From assembly GCA_024346935.1 (NCBI GenBank), contig AP024879.1:62001-126000 (forward strand): DNA of 64,000 nt, written 5' to 3'. The notes beneath the pieces are model-generated. The model was not told the DNA's origin. It was given only the letters and a program-made list of their open reading frames with translations, and did no database searches. Positions 7,994 through 17,998 of this stretch are shown here, in pieces; within the stretch, counting starts at the first letter, position 1; the number at the start of each line of letters is the position of its first letter. Both the position numbers and the translations under genes were made by a program. The stretch comes from Vibrio inusitatus (GTDB lineage: Bacteria > Pseudomonadota > Gammaproteobacteria > Enterobacterales > Vibrionaceae).

Positions 7994-8869
7994 ATGCAAC
8001 AGTTAACTAGCATGATCATGCAGAAACAGCGGTGGCTGAAAACATTATTAGCCAGTGTACTGATACTGGCTCTTACGGCATGCACTGCCAAGCTGATGTA
8101 TCGTAATTTAGATTGGGCTGTTTTGGAGTTCATTGAAGACTATGTCACTTTGGATGGCGATCAAGAAGAAATACTTGAACTGCAATTGAATCAGTTTACC
8201 CAATGGCACAAAACAGAAGAGCTTCCTCGGTATGAAGCACAACTACGATCGCTTTATGATACAGACCTATCACTTGTTGATGAAGAGTTTTTAATTGAAC
8301 AACATCAGATATTCAGAACGCACATCAAACGCCTTGCGAATGAGATTACCCCAGAGCTCTATTCATTGTCTCATTCTATGTCGAAGGAGCAAATTGATGA
8401 GTTTTTGCTGAATTTAACCGAACAGCATAATGACTATTCTGAAAAATATTCTCAAATGAGCGAGCGCGAGGCGAGAGTCCGTTACAAGGAGCGAATTGAG
8501 AAAATTTTGCGTAGATGGTTGGGAACTTTATCGATCGAACAAAAAAGCATCGCTTATCAATGGTCCTCGAGCATAGAGCGAACTCACCAGGATTGGGCCG
8601 CTTATAGGGTCGAAACTCGAGACCGTGTTAAGACGATGTTTGCTCGAAGAGACGACCCGTTTTTTTATCAAGAAGAGTTAACAACCCTTATAAATAACCC
8701 CGAGCAAGGTTATTCAAATGAGCTTAAAGGAAAACTGGAGCGTAATAGAGCATTAGCTAATCAAAGCATATTAGCCATCCTATCTACCGCCTCTGTGGAA
8801 CAAAAACAGCACTTTAAACAAGAAGTAGCAGACTGGTTAGAATTGGTTCAAGAACTGCAATCTGACTGA
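7994..8869 (+). CDS. DUF6279-type lipoprotein
   Basis: A 291-residue lipoprotein. The signal peptide ends in the lipobox LTAC (within VLILALTACTAKL), after which the cysteine would be lipidated. The following KLMYRNLDWAVLEFIEDYVTLDGDQEEIL and FTQWHKTEELPRYEAQL match the conserved opening of DUF6279 lipoproteins. The remainder is charged, helical and probably coiled coil. The frame opens at an ATG at 7964. The ATG at 7994 gives a normal signal peptide and follows TAGG at a proper distance, so it is preferred. The role is unknown. The next genes encode an RND pump but start more than 200 bases later, so co-transcription is uncertain. Confidence 0.75.
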   Translation: MQQLTSMIMQKQRWLKTLLASVLILALTACTAKLMYRNLDWAVLEFIEDYVTLDGDQEEILELQLNQFTQWHKTEELPRYEAQLRSLYDTDLSLVDEEFLIEQHQIFRTHIKRLANEITPELYSLSHSMSKEQIDEFLLNLTEQHNDYSEKYSQMSEREARVRYKERIEKILRRWLGTLSIEQKSIAYQWSSSIERTHQDWAAYRVETRDRVKTMFARRDDPFFYQEELTTLINNPEQGYSNELKGKLERNRALANQSILAILSTASVEQKQHFKQEVADWLELVQELQSD

Positions 8870-8910
8870 ATCTAAAAATAAATCGACTATTATTTGTCTT
8901 TTTTTAGATT
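8869..8910. terminator. AT-rich inverted repeat after the lipoprotein gene
   Basis: AATCTAAAAA (8869-8878) and TTTTTAGATT (8901-8910) form a perfect 10-bp inverted repeat with a 22-base loop. It directly follows the stop codon. It may act as a weak terminator; low GC makes this uncertain. The rest of the 220-base gap to the pump genes probably holds their promoter. Confidence 0.4.
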
Positions 8911-9088
8911 TTCTATTCTAAAATTTCGTTCTGATTTCTAAATCACTTCACATTTGAAATAATTAGTTACATATCGCAGGTTAAGGTCGTTGATTTTCAC
9001 GAATACACTGAGCAGCTATTCATCGATTTGATATGTATAAATGAAGTCCTATATCAAAAAGATTATTGATTTAGAAAAAGGTTGTTCA

Positions 9089-10219
9089 ATGAAAAAATCT
9101 TTACTGGCAGCGAGCTTAGCAAGCACCTTGCTTTTAGTTGGTTGTGGCGAAGCTCAAAAGTCTCAGCAATCTGCAACTGCACCGACTGTAACTGTGGAAC
9201 CAACGATAGTTATTGCCCATCAGCCAAGTAAGGCTTATGTGGGTCGTATTGAAGCGGTCGAGGATGTAGACATTACTGCTCAGGTGACAGGATACTTGAA
9301 AGAGCGTCACTTCCAAGAAGGGCAAATAGTAGAGAAAGGACAACTTCTTTATACCATCGAACCTTCGTCATTTGAGGCTCAAGTAGCGAGTGCAAAAGCT
9401 TCTGTTGCACAGGCAATGGCGAACTTAAAGCGTGCAGAAAATGATTATAAGCGTGCAAAAAACCTCTTACCGAAAGGGAATATTTCTCAGTCGGAGTACG
9501 ACACTCGTCAAGCCGAGCAACTAGGTGCAGCTGCGCAACTTGAAGCGGCTAAGGCGCAACTGCTATTAGCTGAAGTGAACCTCTCATATACTAAAATTAC
9601 AGCTCCTTTTTCTGGACGTATCGCAGATACTAAAGTGAGTATCGGTGATTTGTTATCGGCTTCTTCTGGCACGTTAACTACCTTAGTTAGCCTTGATCCC
9701 GTTCACGCCGCTTTCCAGTTGAGCGAGCGAGAACGACTACAGCTTGGTGTTGATAAATACGAAGGTGACGGTGAGTCTAACAGTGGTGAAGTAGAAGTAA
9801 CTCTGAATCTTGAGAATGGTCAGAAACACCCAGAGAAGGGCACTTTGGATTTTGTGGGGAACCGTATCGACTTAACTACGGGTACCTTGGCTGTGCGCGC
9901 ATCAGTGCCAAACAGCAAGCATACTTTGTTGCCGGGTCAACATATCAATGTTGTTATTGCTTCTACTGAAAGCCAGCCTGCAGTTGTAATCCCTCGCCGT
10001 GCGGTTCAAACCGATATCGCTGGTGACTTCGTGATGATCGTAACTGATGGCAATGTAGCAGAAAGACGCAATGTTGAGCTAGGCGTACAAACAACAGACG
10101 GTGTGATTGTTAAGACCGGTCTTGGAGAGGGCGATAAGGTTATCGTTGGTGGACTTCAACGCGTACGTAATGGCATCGCTGTGCAAATAGCTGACGCAAA
10201 ACCAGAAGCGTCGGAGTAA
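9089..10219 (+). CDS. RND efflux pump periplasmic adaptor (MFP) lipoprotein
   Basis: A 376-residue AcrA-type membrane fusion protein that links the inner-membrane pump to an outer-membrane channel. It begins with a lipoprotein signal peptide ending LLLVGC (Cys19). Next come the lipoyl half-motif [19 protein letters not shown], a helical hairpin rich in Ala, Lys and Glu (about 95-165), the second lipoyl half ([20 protein letters not shown]) and the beta-barrel and membrane-proximal domains. The frame extends upstream to an ATG at 9041. AAAAAGG precedes the ATG at 9089, and only that start places the signal peptide at the N terminus. The permease gene follows after 4 bases. No tolC-like gene is adjacent, so the outer-membrane partner is presumably shared. 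Confidence 0.92.
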   Translation: MKKSLLAASLASTLLLVGCGEAQKSQQSATAPTVTVEPTIVIAHQPSKAYVGRIEAVEDVDITAQVTGYLKERHFQEGQIVEKGQLLYTIEPSSFEAQVASAKASVAQAMANLKRAENDYKRAKNLLPKGNISQSEYDTRQAEQLGAAAQLEAAKAQLLLAEVNLSYTKITAPFSGRIADTKVSIGDLLSASSGTLTTLVSLDPVHAAFQLSERERLQLGVDKYEGDGESNSGEVEVTLNLENGQKHPEKGTLDFVGNRIDLTTGTLAVRASVPNSKHTLLPGQHINVVIASTESQPAVVIPRRAVQTDIAGDFVMIVTDGNVAERRNVELGVQTTDGVIVKTGLGEGDKVIVGGLQRVRNGIAVQIADAKPEASE

Positions 10220-10223
10220 CGAT

Positions 10224-13200
10224 ATGCTGAGTCGATTTTTTATTCAGCGTCCTAAGTTTGCGCTGGTTATCTCTATTATTTTGACGCTAGCGGGTGTGAT
10301 TTCATTGGCAGTTTTGCCTGTCTCTGAGTATCCAAGAATTAGCCCACCTTCGGTAAGTGTAACGGCTTACTACACAGGTGCGAGTGCTGAAACCGTTGAG
10401 CAAGCCATTGCTGACCCAATAGAAACCTCGGTAAATGGCGTAGAAGGCATGATATACATGTCTTCAAAGAGTGCCAATGATGGTTCGTACAACTTAAATG
10501 TGACGTTTGAGGTCGGTACAGACCCTGACATGGCACAGGTGAACGTACAAAACCGCGTAACACAGATAGAGTCTAAGCTTCCGCCTGAAGTTCGCTCTGT
10601 GGGTGTAACGGTTAAGAAACGTTCTCCTGATATGTTGATGGTATTGAACTTCTATTCACCGGAAGGAACTTACGACGATCAGTTCTTGATCAACTACATC
10701 AACCTTAACGTTAAAGACCAACTGGCGCGTGTGAAAGGCATCAGTGAAGTGAGCGTAGTGGGTGGCGGTGAATTCTCAATGCGTGTTTGGCTAGATCCTG
10801 AGAAGCTAGCAAGCTTGGGTTTAACCACACCGGATGTCTATGCCGCGTTGTCTGAGCAAAACATACAGGTAGCCGCTGGTAAAGTAGGCGCACCACCGTA
10901 TGAAGCAGCGACAGATGTTACTTTTAACTTGGTAACTAAAGGTCGACTAGAAAGCGTTGAAGAGTTTGAAAATGTCATGCTTCGCGCTAATCAAGACGGT
11001 TCAGCTGTTTATTTGAAAGACGTCGCTCGTGTTGAACTAGGCAAGAAGTTCTACGATGGATCTGGACAGTTCCGTGGACAAGATGCTTCTATTGTTATTT
11101 TGAATCTTCAATCTGACGCTAACGCCCTCGAAAGTGGTGGCTTGGTGATGGATATGCTCGATAATCTCAGCGTCAACTTCCCTGAGGATATGGAGTATGA
11201 AAGTAGTTATGATACCACTATTTTCGTTGAAGAATCGATCAAGGGGGTTGTAAAGACGCTCATTGAAGCTATTTTGCTGGTAATCGCTGTAACTTACCTA
11301 TTCTTGGGTAGTGCTCGTGCCACCTTGATCCCTGTTGTTGCGATTCCAGTATCCCTTATCGGTACGTTTGCTGTTATGCAAATCACCGGTTTTACCATCA
11401 ACACCGTCACCTTATTTGGTCTCATTCTAGCCATCGGTATCGTGGTGGATGATGCGATATTGGTGATCGAAAACGTTGATACTACGATGCGTAAGGACCC
11501 TTCTTTAACACCGCGCAAGGCTACCTTGATGGCGATGAAAGAAGTAACCGGTCCGATTGTTACCTCTACCTTAGTATTGTTGGCAGTATTCTTGCCTGTA
11601 GCTATGTTGCCGGGTATCACAGGTATCATGTACCGCCAGTTTGCTCTGACCATCTGTATCTCGGTTGTGATTTCGTCGATCAATGCACTGACGCTATCTC
11701 CAGCACTGTGTTCATTGGTGCTGAAACAAGGTGGTGGTAACACCTCTAGTTGGTATAAGGCATTTAACAATGGCTTAGACAAGGTTACTGCAGGCTATGG
11801 TCGTCTTGCTGGTTATTTGGTAAAGAAAGCGATCTTGTTGTTCGTGTTCTTTATAGCAGCAGTGGCTGCGGTAACTTACTTTGGCAAAACTACCTCAACG
11901 GCTTTCGTTCCTCAGGAAGATAAAGGTATCTTGCTCGTCAACGTGCAGCTTCCGGACTCTGCATCTCTATCTCGCACTGAGGCTGTGACGGACGAACTCG
12001 TGGCTCTAATTGAACAAGAGCCAGGAGTTGAAGGCATCACGGCTGCAACGGGTTATGCGTTTATGACGGGTGCTGCAGCCTCTAACGGTGCTTCACTGTT
12101 TATAAAGTTGAAGACATGGGATGAGCGTGCAGCCTTAGATGGGGAGCATTCCTCGTTTGCTATTTCAAATCGTATCAATGGCATTGCTGCGAATAAGATC
12201 CCGGATGCGGTAGTATTCGCAATGGGACCTCCAGCGGTTCCGGGTATGGGCTCTGCATCTGGCTTCGAGTTTGTTCTAGAGGATACGTTAGGTCGTAGCC
12301 GTACTGATTTGGCGCTATTGATGAATGATGTGATTCAAGAAGCCAATAAGCAACCAGAGATTGCGTATACCTTTAGTACTTTCCGCGCGAATGTTCCGCA
12401 CTACTATGTGGATATTGATCGTGAGAAAGCGAAGCAACTAGGGATCTCATTAACGGATATTTTCACGACCTTGCAGGGCAATTTGGGTTCTATGTACGTG
12501 AATGATTTCACTATGCTAGGCAAGAACTTCAGAGTGACCATGCAGGCGGACAGTGAGTACCGTTCGTCGATGGATGACTTAGGACGCTTCTTCGTGCGCA
12601 GTAATCAAGGCGTAATGGTACCGTTGAGTACTCTTATTACCCATGAACAGGTGTTTGAGCCAGATGTAGCTTGGCGTTACAACATGTATCGCTCTGCGGT
12701 TATCCAAGGCCAACCAGCACCTGGTTTCTCTAGTGGTGACGCTATTGAAGCAATGGAGCGCGTAGCAGAAGAAATGCTGCCACAAGGCTACCAGTACGAA
12801 TGGACTGGCATGGCATATCAGGAGAAACTCGCGGGAAATCAAGCTATCTATGCCTTTGCGTTGGCTCTGATCTTTATCTACCTATTCATGGTGGCTCAGT
12901 ACGAGAGTTGGACCATTCCGATTGCGATCATTCTGGTAGTGCCTATCGCGACGTTGGGGTCATTCCTAGCACTCAACTTAGCGGGAATACCTCTGAACTT
13001 GTACGCGCAGATAGGCTTGGTTCTGCTCATAGCGCTCGCCGCGAAGAACGCAATCTTGATTGTGGAATTTGCTAAAAATGAACGTGAACAGAACGATCTA
13101 GAAATTGATAAAGCAGCCGTTATGGGTGGTATTCTTCGCTTTAGAGCGGTGAACATGACCTCTTGGTCATTCATTCTAGGTATCTTCCCTCTGGTGTTCG

Positions 13201-13376
13201 CAGCAGGCGCGGGTCACATCAGTCAGAACTCACTAGGTATTTCCTTAGTTGGCGGGCTGTTGTGTGTACTTCTAGCTGGTACCTTATTGATCCCTGGCTT
13301 CTACGCCATCATTCAGAAGTTACGTGAAAAAGCACACGGTGGTAGCACCAAGCTTGTAGACCTTGATGATGAATAA
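10224..13376 (+). CDS. RND multidrug efflux permease (AcrB-like)
   Basis: A 1050-residue inner-membrane proton-driven drug exporter of the hydrophobe/amphiphile efflux family, the normal length. It starts with TM1 ([22 protein letters not shown]). It contains the paired acidic residues of TM4 in [14 protein letters not shown] and the lysine of TM10 in [14 protein letters not shown], which form the proton relay. Two large periplasmic loops and a repeat of the TM arrangement complete it. It forms a two-gene operon with the adaptor just upstream. Vibrios carry several such pumps (Vex/Vme families); I cannot assign which one from sequence alone. A terminator follows. Confidence 0.95.
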   Translation: MLSRFFIQRPKFALVISIILTLAGVISLAVLPVSEYPRISPPSVSVTAYYTGASAETVEQAIADPIETSVNGVEGMIYMSSKSANDGSYNLNVTFEVGTDPDMAQVNVQNRVTQIESKLPPEVRSVGVTVKKRSPDMLMVLNFYSPEGTYDDQFLINYINLNVKDQLARVKGISEVSVVGGGEFSMRVWLDPEKLASLGLTTPDVYAALSEQNIQVAAGKVGAPPYEAATDVTFNLVTKGRLESVEEFENVMLRANQDGSAVYLKDVARVELGKKFYDGSGQFRGQDASIVILNLQSDANALESGGLVMDMLDNLSVNFPEDMEYESSYDTTIFVEESIKGVVKTLIEAILLVIAVTYLFLGSARATLIPVVAIPVSLIGTFAVMQITGFTINTVTLFGLILAIGIVVDDAILVIENVDTTMRKDPSLTPRKATLMAMKEVTGPIVTSTLVLLAVFLPVAMLPGITGIMYRQFALTICISVVISSINALTLSPALCSLVLKQGGGNTSSWYKAFNNGLDKVTAGYGRLAGYLVKKAILLFVFFIAAVAAVTYFGKTTSTAFVPQEDKGILLVNVQLPDSASLSRTEAVTDELVALIEQEPGVEGITAATGYAFMTGAAASNGASLFIKLKTWDERAALDGEHSSFAISNRINGIAANKIPDAVVFAMGPPAVPGMGSASGFEFVLEDTLGRSRTDLALLMNDVIQEANKQPEIAYTFSTFRANVPHYYVDIDREKAKQLGISLTDIFTTLQGNLGSMYVNDFTMLGKNFRVTMQADSEYRSSMDDLGRFFVRSNQGVMVPLSTLITHEQVFEPDVAWRYNMYRSAVIQGQPAPGFSSGDAIEAMERVAEEMLPQGYQYEWTGMAYQEKLAGNQAIYAFALALIFIYLFMVAQYESWTIPIAIILVVPIATLGSFLALNLAGIPLNLYAQIGLVLLIALAAKNAILIVEFAKNEREQNDLEIDKAAVMGGILRFRAVNMTSWSFILGIFPLVFAAGAGHISQNSLGISLVGGLLCVLLAGTLLIPGFYAIIQKLREKAHGGSTKLVDLDDE

Positions 13377-13404
13377 CCGAGAAGGTTAAATTGCGAATGA
13401 ATTG

Positions 13405-13434
13405 AAGAGCCGCATGCAAATGCGGCTCTTTTTT
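13405..13434 (+). terminator. Rho-independent terminator of the RND operon
   Basis: AAGAGCCGCAT pairs with ATGCGGCTCTT around a short loop and runs into T6. This is a strong terminator for the plus-strand operon. Confidence 0.93.
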
Positions 13435-13521
13435 ATTGGGGATACAGAACCTGCAATATCATTGATAGAGTAATGTGGAGCCGCAATACTTCTCTTTCTT
13501 AAATACGATCAGGTACTGCTT

Positions 13522-16389
13522 CTAGTCTTGTGCAATATGGGGATGTATGTCCTTATTTGCCACGGACACCTCATCTAGCAGATACAAAATGGATTGATAA
13601 GGTACACCACTGTGATGGGATAGTCCTATTTCACAGGTTCTACTATTACTGAAGCCTCTACTACAGTATTTTGGTACTTGCTCTTTTAATGAATGAACGG
13701 CAGCAGCATTGAGTTCAGGTGTAGTAAAACCCTTATCTCCAGCCCAGCCGCAGCATTGAATATGCTCAGGCACAATAACTTTTGATGCACAGGCATTAGC
13801 CAATGTCATCATGGTCTTTTCTAGTCCCATTCGTCTTGAACTACAGGTGACATGCAGCATAACGGGTTCGTTTAGTGGGCTAATTTCTAGATGCTCAAGT
13901 AAATAAGCCTTCGCAAAGCCTGCAGGCTCAAGGATGTCTAAAGGCTTGGAGAAGTGCTCGATACTGCGTTTGGCACAAGGGCTGGTATCCATTAAAACGG
14001 GATATTTGCCTTGTTCACTCGCCTGCCAAAGAACAGCCTCTAGTTGACTAGATTTTGATTGGGCAAGGTTATTCATTCCTTTACTTTCATAAGGCATACC
14101 ACAACATTGCTCATTAAGTTCTTGCGGAATAACCACTTCAAAGCTGGCTTTGTTCAATAGAGATAAGATCACTTCGGTAAGTGGTCTTTGATCTTGTGCA
14201 TCGTTTTGTTGCCCCATGCTACGACTTGCACAAGAGGGCAGGTAAACCACTTTCTTGGTTGATGGCTTTTGTGTTGATGCTTGCTGTTTCAAATCAAAGT
14301 AGTTTGCTTGTGGATATTCTTTTAGCCAAATGGGTGTGGTTTGTTTAGTGAGTTTTCTAAGTCCGTTGGCCATTTTGCCAACGGTGCTCTCACCCAGTAT
14401 TTTTGACGCTACTTGGTTGGCAGAGAACCCAGTTTTTGCCAGTTTACTGGTGGTAGCGAAATGCTCTGCTGTCCATTTAGCAATAGAGTGATATCTTTGA
14501 TACTTTTCTGTGCGTAACTGCTTAATGAGATCGCCAGTATTAATGCCAACAGGACAGCGTTCAGCGCATAATCCTGTTGCTGCACAGGTATCTATGCCTT
14601 GATAATTGAAGGTTTCTTCTAGTTCAGTCGCTTTTGTATCCTCTCCTGATGCTCGCTTGCGCTGGAGTTCTCGGTACAATACGATGCGCTGTCTTGGAGA
14701 CAATGTAAGCGTCCTTGAAGGACAAACAGGTTCACAAAAACCACATTCGATGCAGCGGTCAATGAGAGCATCTGCTGCGGGCATTGGTTTTAGATTTTCT
14801 ATGTGTGAATGTGGGTTATCATTGATAATTACCCCTGGATTAAACAATCCTTTGGGATCAAATAGGGTTTTTATCTGCTGCATTAAGGCATAGCCTTCCT
14901 TGCCCCATTCCAGTTCCACATACGGAGCCATGTTTCTACCGGTGCCGTGCTCTGCCTTTAATGAACCTTGATATTTTATCGCAACAAGGTCGACAACATC
15001 ATCCATAAATTGACCGTATCGTTCAATTTCTGTTTTAGAGTCAAACCCTTGGGTAAATACAAAGTGCAGATTTCCTTCTAATGCATGTCCAAAAATAATA
15101 GCTTCGTTGTAGTGATATTTATCGAACAAAGCTTGAAGATCGCGAATTCCGTTAGCTAGATCTTCAACAGGAAAGGCCACATCTTCAATAATGACGGTCG
15201 TTCCGACCTCTCGCACAGCGCCGACTGCAGGGAACATGCCTTTGCGTATATCCCAAAGGGTTGCAACGGTAGTTGACTCACTGGTGAATGGTACTGATTC
15301 GATGATGTTATACGTTTCTAAACCTTGCATGACTTGTGAACATTGTTGATCGAGGTGTTGCTGGTCATGAGCATGTGATTCAATCAGAATTGCAGTCGCA
15401 TCTAGGTCTAAGTGCTTAATGAATTCAGGCATTCCTGACTTATCGGCCACTGAGCGAAGTGCTCGACCATCCATCAATTCAACTGCGGCTACGGGTAGTT
15501 TTGATAATGTGGTGACGGCTAGACTTGCCTCTTCAATTGTCGGTAATACGAGTAGTGTGGAGGCCTTGTTTGGATGTTCTGCAACGGTGTTGTAAGTGAT
15601 CTCTGAGATGAAGCCAAGTGTTCCCTCTGAACCTATCATTAGGTGCTCAATGACATCGATAGGGTCGTGATAATCTACGAGAGCATTAAGGGCATAGCCT
15701 GTTGTATTTTTGAGGCGATATTTATGTTTAATCTTTTCTGATAGCTCAGTGTTGTTTGACACCGTTTCGCACAATGCGCTGATGCCATGAATTAACTCAG
15801 GATTAGCTGACTTAAATGCTGCGATACTCTCTAAGCTACCTGTATCAAGTTGAGTACCATTACTAAACACCAACTTCATGCTCGCAACCGTTTTATAGGA
15901 GTTTTGTGCAGTACCACAACACATCCCACTAGCATTGTTCGCTGCTATACCGCCAATTTTGCAGGTGTTTATGGAAGCAGGATCCGGACCAATCTTTCGT
16001 TGATATTGGGCAAGATACTTGTTTGCATCGGCGCCAATGACACCTGGTTGCAGTACAATTTGTTCTCCATTATTAACGATCTCATGTTTTCGCCAATCAT
16101 CGGTCAATGTGATTAAGACTGAATCTGATAGTGCTTGACCGGATAAGCTTGTGCCTGCTGCTCGAAAGGTACAATGTATACCAAACTCTCGGCAGCTATT
16201 AACGGTAAAAATCACTTCATCTAGGTCTTTGAGCTGCAGAACAATTTTTGGAATTAATCGATAAAAGCTGGCATCGGTACCATAGGCAAGGCGCTTCGCT
16301 TCTTGAGTTACAATGCGATCTGGCGTGATTTTTGATGCCAGCAAGGTTTCAAGCTGTTGAAAAGAGTCAGAGGAAAGTAACTTGCCCAT
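13522..16389 (-). CDS. FAD/Fe-S quinone-dependent D-lactate dehydrogenase (Dld-II type)
   Basis: A 955-residue fusion enzyme. The N-terminal half is a VAO-type FAD domain (RAAGTSLSGQALSD, IGGIAANNASGMCCGT, MIGSEGTLGFISE, FGHALEGNLHFVF, HGTGRNMAPYVE). It is followed by two 4Fe-4S motifs, CIECGFCEPVCP (from about residue 546) and CAATGLCAERCP (near 605). The C-terminal part has two CCG-type cysteine-rich domains (EQCCGMPYESKG, IQCCGWAGDKG). This build is that of the respiratory D-lactate dehydrogenase that partners LldD in Pseudomonas and other Gammaproteobacteria. D-2-hydroxyglutarate or glycolate-type substrates are possible for close relatives, but the lldD neighbour 12 bases upstream favours D-lactate. 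It should feed electrons to quinone at the inner face of the membrane. Confidence 0.88.
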   Translation of the reverse strand: MGKLLSSDSFQQLETLLASKITPDRIVTQEAKRLAYGTDASFYRLIPKIVLQLKDLDEVIFTVNSCREFGIHCTFRAAGTSLSGQALSDSVLITLTDDWRKHEIVNNGEQIVLQPGVIGADANKYLAQYQRKIGPDPASINTCKIGGIAANNASGMCCGTAQNSYKTVASMKLVFSNGTQLDTGSLESIAAFKSANPELIHGISALCETVSNNTELSEKIKHKYRLKNTTGYALNALVDYHDPIDVIEHLMIGSEGTLGFISEITYNTVAEHPNKASTLLVLPTIEEASLAVTTLSKLPVAAVELMDGRALRSVADKSGMPEFIKHLDLDATAILIESHAHDQQHLDQQCSQVMQGLETYNIIESVPFTSESTTVATLWDIRKGMFPAVGAVREVGTTVIIEDVAFPVEDLANGIRDLQALFDKYHYNEAIIFGHALEGNLHFVFTQGFDSKTEIERYGQFMDDVVDLVAIKYQGSLKAEHGTGRNMAPYVELEWGKEGYALMQQIKTLFDPKGLFNPGVIINDNPHSHIENLKPMPAADALIDRCIECGFCEPVCPSRTLTLSPRQRIVLYRELQRKRASGEDTKATELEETFNYQGIDTCAATGLCAERCPVGINTGDLIKQLRTEKYQRYHSIAKWTAEHFATTSKLAKTGFSANQVASKILGESTVGKMANGLRKLTKQTTPIWLKEYPQANYFDLKQQASTQKPSTKKVVYLPSCASRSMGQQNDAQDQRPLTEVILSLLNKASFEVVIPQELNEQCCGMPYESKGMNNLAQSKSSQLEAVLWQASEQGKYPVLMDTSPCAKRSIEHFSKPLDILEPAGFAKAYLLEHLEISPLNEPVMLHVTCSSRRMGLEKTMMTLANACASKVIVPEHIQCCGWAGDKGFTTPELNAAAVHSLKEQVPKYCSRGFSNSRTCEIGLSHHSGVPYQSILYLLDEVSVANKDIHPHIAQD

Positions 16390-16401
16390 TGAGTGCGTCC
16401 T

Positions 16402-17541
16402 TTAAATCGGTTTCACTAAAGAGTCCTGTGAGAGGTCATTGATAGTCTTTGCTCCCGTGAGTGTCATGGCGACGCGAATTTCTTTATTGTAGAGATCTAG
16501 CAGGTTCTCCACACCTTGCCCACCTTGAGCTGCCAGCGCGTAGACAAAAGAGCGACCTAGTAAAGTACAATCAGCGCCAAGCGCGATCATACGAACCACA
16601 TCAAGACCGTTACGAATCCCAGAATCGGCTAAGATTTTCAGATCGCCTTTTACCGAGTCTGCAATGGCAGGTAGTGCCTTTGCGCTTGATAAAACCCCAT
16701 CTAACTGCCTACCACCATGGTTAGACACTACGATGCCGTCTGCACCAAAACGCACGGCATCTTTTGCGTCCTCTTCATCGAGGATGCCTTTAATGATCAT
16801 TGAACCATCCCAGCTATCGCGTATCCACTCAAGATCTTTCCATGAAATGGAAGGGTCAAAGTTGGCCCCTAACCAGCCAATGTAATCTTCAAGTTTTGTG
16901 GGTTCCCCCCTATAGGCGGAAATGTTTCCTAGATCATGAGGTTTGCCAAAAAGCCCTACATCAAGGGCCCAGCTAGGATGAAATATCGATTGTGCGATGC
17001 GGCGTAAGTTCGCGTTAGGACCACTCATTCCGGAATGCACATCTCGATAACGAGCTCCAGGGACGGGCATATCAACGGTAAAGACTAGAGTCTTAACTCC
17101 CGCAGCTTTAGCTCGCTTTAGAACATCTTTCATAAAGCCGCGATCTTTTAACACGTAGAGTTGGAACCACATTGGTCTATTGATGGCAGGAGCAACCTCT
17201 TCTATTGGGCATACTGAAACCGTCGATAGTGTAAATGGAATACCTTTTTTCTCCGCAGCCTTTGCTGCTTGTACTTCACCTCGGCGTGCATACATCCCAG
17301 TTAATCCAACGGGTGCTAATGCTATGGGCATCGCTAGCTTTTCGCCAAACAGTTCAGTTTCAAGGTTGAGCTCAGACATGTTATTGAGTATTCGCTGTCT
17401 AAGTGCAATATCGCCAAGGTCTTGGGTATTATTTCTTAGTGTTCGTTCGTCGTATGAGCCTCCGTCAATATAATGGAATAAAAAGGGAGGTAGCTTTTTT
17501 TTTGCTGCTGCTCGGTAATCGGTTGAGGAGGAAATGATCAT
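16402..17541 (-). CDS. lldD: L-lactate dehydrogenase (FMN, quinone-linked)
   Basis: A 379-residue FMN enzyme of the alpha-hydroxy-acid oxidase family that oxidises L-lactate to pyruvate at the inner membrane and passes electrons to quinone. Visible are [11 protein letters not shown] at the N terminus, the FMN strand [21 protein letters not shown], and [11 protein letters not shown] with the catalytic His at residue 275, the same number as in E. coli LldD. The phosphate-binding [19 protein letters not shown] is also present. It is the first gene of a two-gene operon with the D-lactate dehydrogenase. The lactate permease lldP, often in the same operon, is not within the window on either side. 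The Shine-Dalgarno sequence is weak. A perfect 13-base palindrome lies 24-36 bases before the start codon. Confidence 0.95.
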   Translation of the reverse strand: MIISSSTDYRAAAKKKLPPFLFHYIDGGSYDERTLRNNTQDLGDIALRQRILNNMSELNLETELFGEKLAMPIALAPVGLTGMYARRGEVQAAKAAEKKGIPFTLSTVSVCPIEEVAPAINRPMWFQLYVLKDRGFMKDVLKRAKAAGVKTLVFTVDMPVPGARYRDVHSGMSGPNANLRRIAQSIFHPSWALDVGLFGKPHDLGNISAYRGEPTKLEDYIGWLGANFDPSISWKDLEWIRDSWDGSMIIKGILDEEDAKDAVRFGADGIVVSNHGGRQLDGVLSSAKALPAIADSVKGDLKILADSGIRNGLDVVRMIALGADCTLLGRSFVYALAAQGGQGVENLLDLYNKEIRVAMTLTGAKTINDLSQDSLVKPI

Positions 17542-17564
17542 CTATCAGGCTCTTTATTGTTATT

Positions 17565-17577
17565 CCATCAGTGATGG
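17565..17577. promoter_or_regulatory. Palindrome in the lldD leader, possible operator
   Basis: CCATCA-G-TGATGG is a perfect 13-base palindrome just upstream of the lldD start codon. Its position would suit a repressor site. It does not resemble the known LldR box closely, so the binding protein is unknown. Confidence 0.35.
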
Positions 17578-17998
17578 TTTCAAATGGTTCGCCATAGATT
17601 GAGTAACTTAGCTTATTGGAGACACGCACTTTCAAATGGCATTCTAAGTACTTACTTTAGTTTAGAAAATTGCTTCATGAATGCATCAGTGAAGTCAAAG
17701 TTGCAAACTAAGATCCCCGTCATAACTACGGAGCAAAGAGGGGGGCATAACAGTCTTACCGTGAGTCGAAATCAAAGCCTTGATAGCTTCCGATATCATG
17801 CAGTAGTCGTGAGTACTCATACTGATTTATGAGTAGCGTTAATTGTTTATTTTAATTCAAGATAGGGCTGTGAATGATGCGGTTTTAATCGTATTGGCTA
17901 AAAGAGTAGGGATTTGTTAGTTACTGTCGGACAAAGCCATAATTTTTGGTAAAATAACCGCACAAAAAATTGGATTTTCAATAAAGGGTAAATAAGTC
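17578..17998. other. Intergenic region between divergent lldD and FAD-oxidoreductase genes
   Basis: About 420 bases without a convincing gene. An open frame of 82 codons on the plus strand (17584-17832) lacks a ribosome-binding site and any recognisable protein character. A TAAAAT hexamer at 17950-17955 is a plausible -10 element for the rightward FAD-oxidoreductase gene. Nothing else was recognised. Confidence 0.5.

Noticed and set aside
11294..11782. 162-codon minus-strand open frame
   Set aside because: Antisense shadow of the RND permease, whose TM4 motif is encoded on the other strand.
17584..17832. 82-codon plus-strand open frame between lldD and the FAD oxidoreductase
   Set aside because: No Shine-Dalgarno sequence, no recognisable protein character, and it sits in a region expected to hold two divergent promoters.
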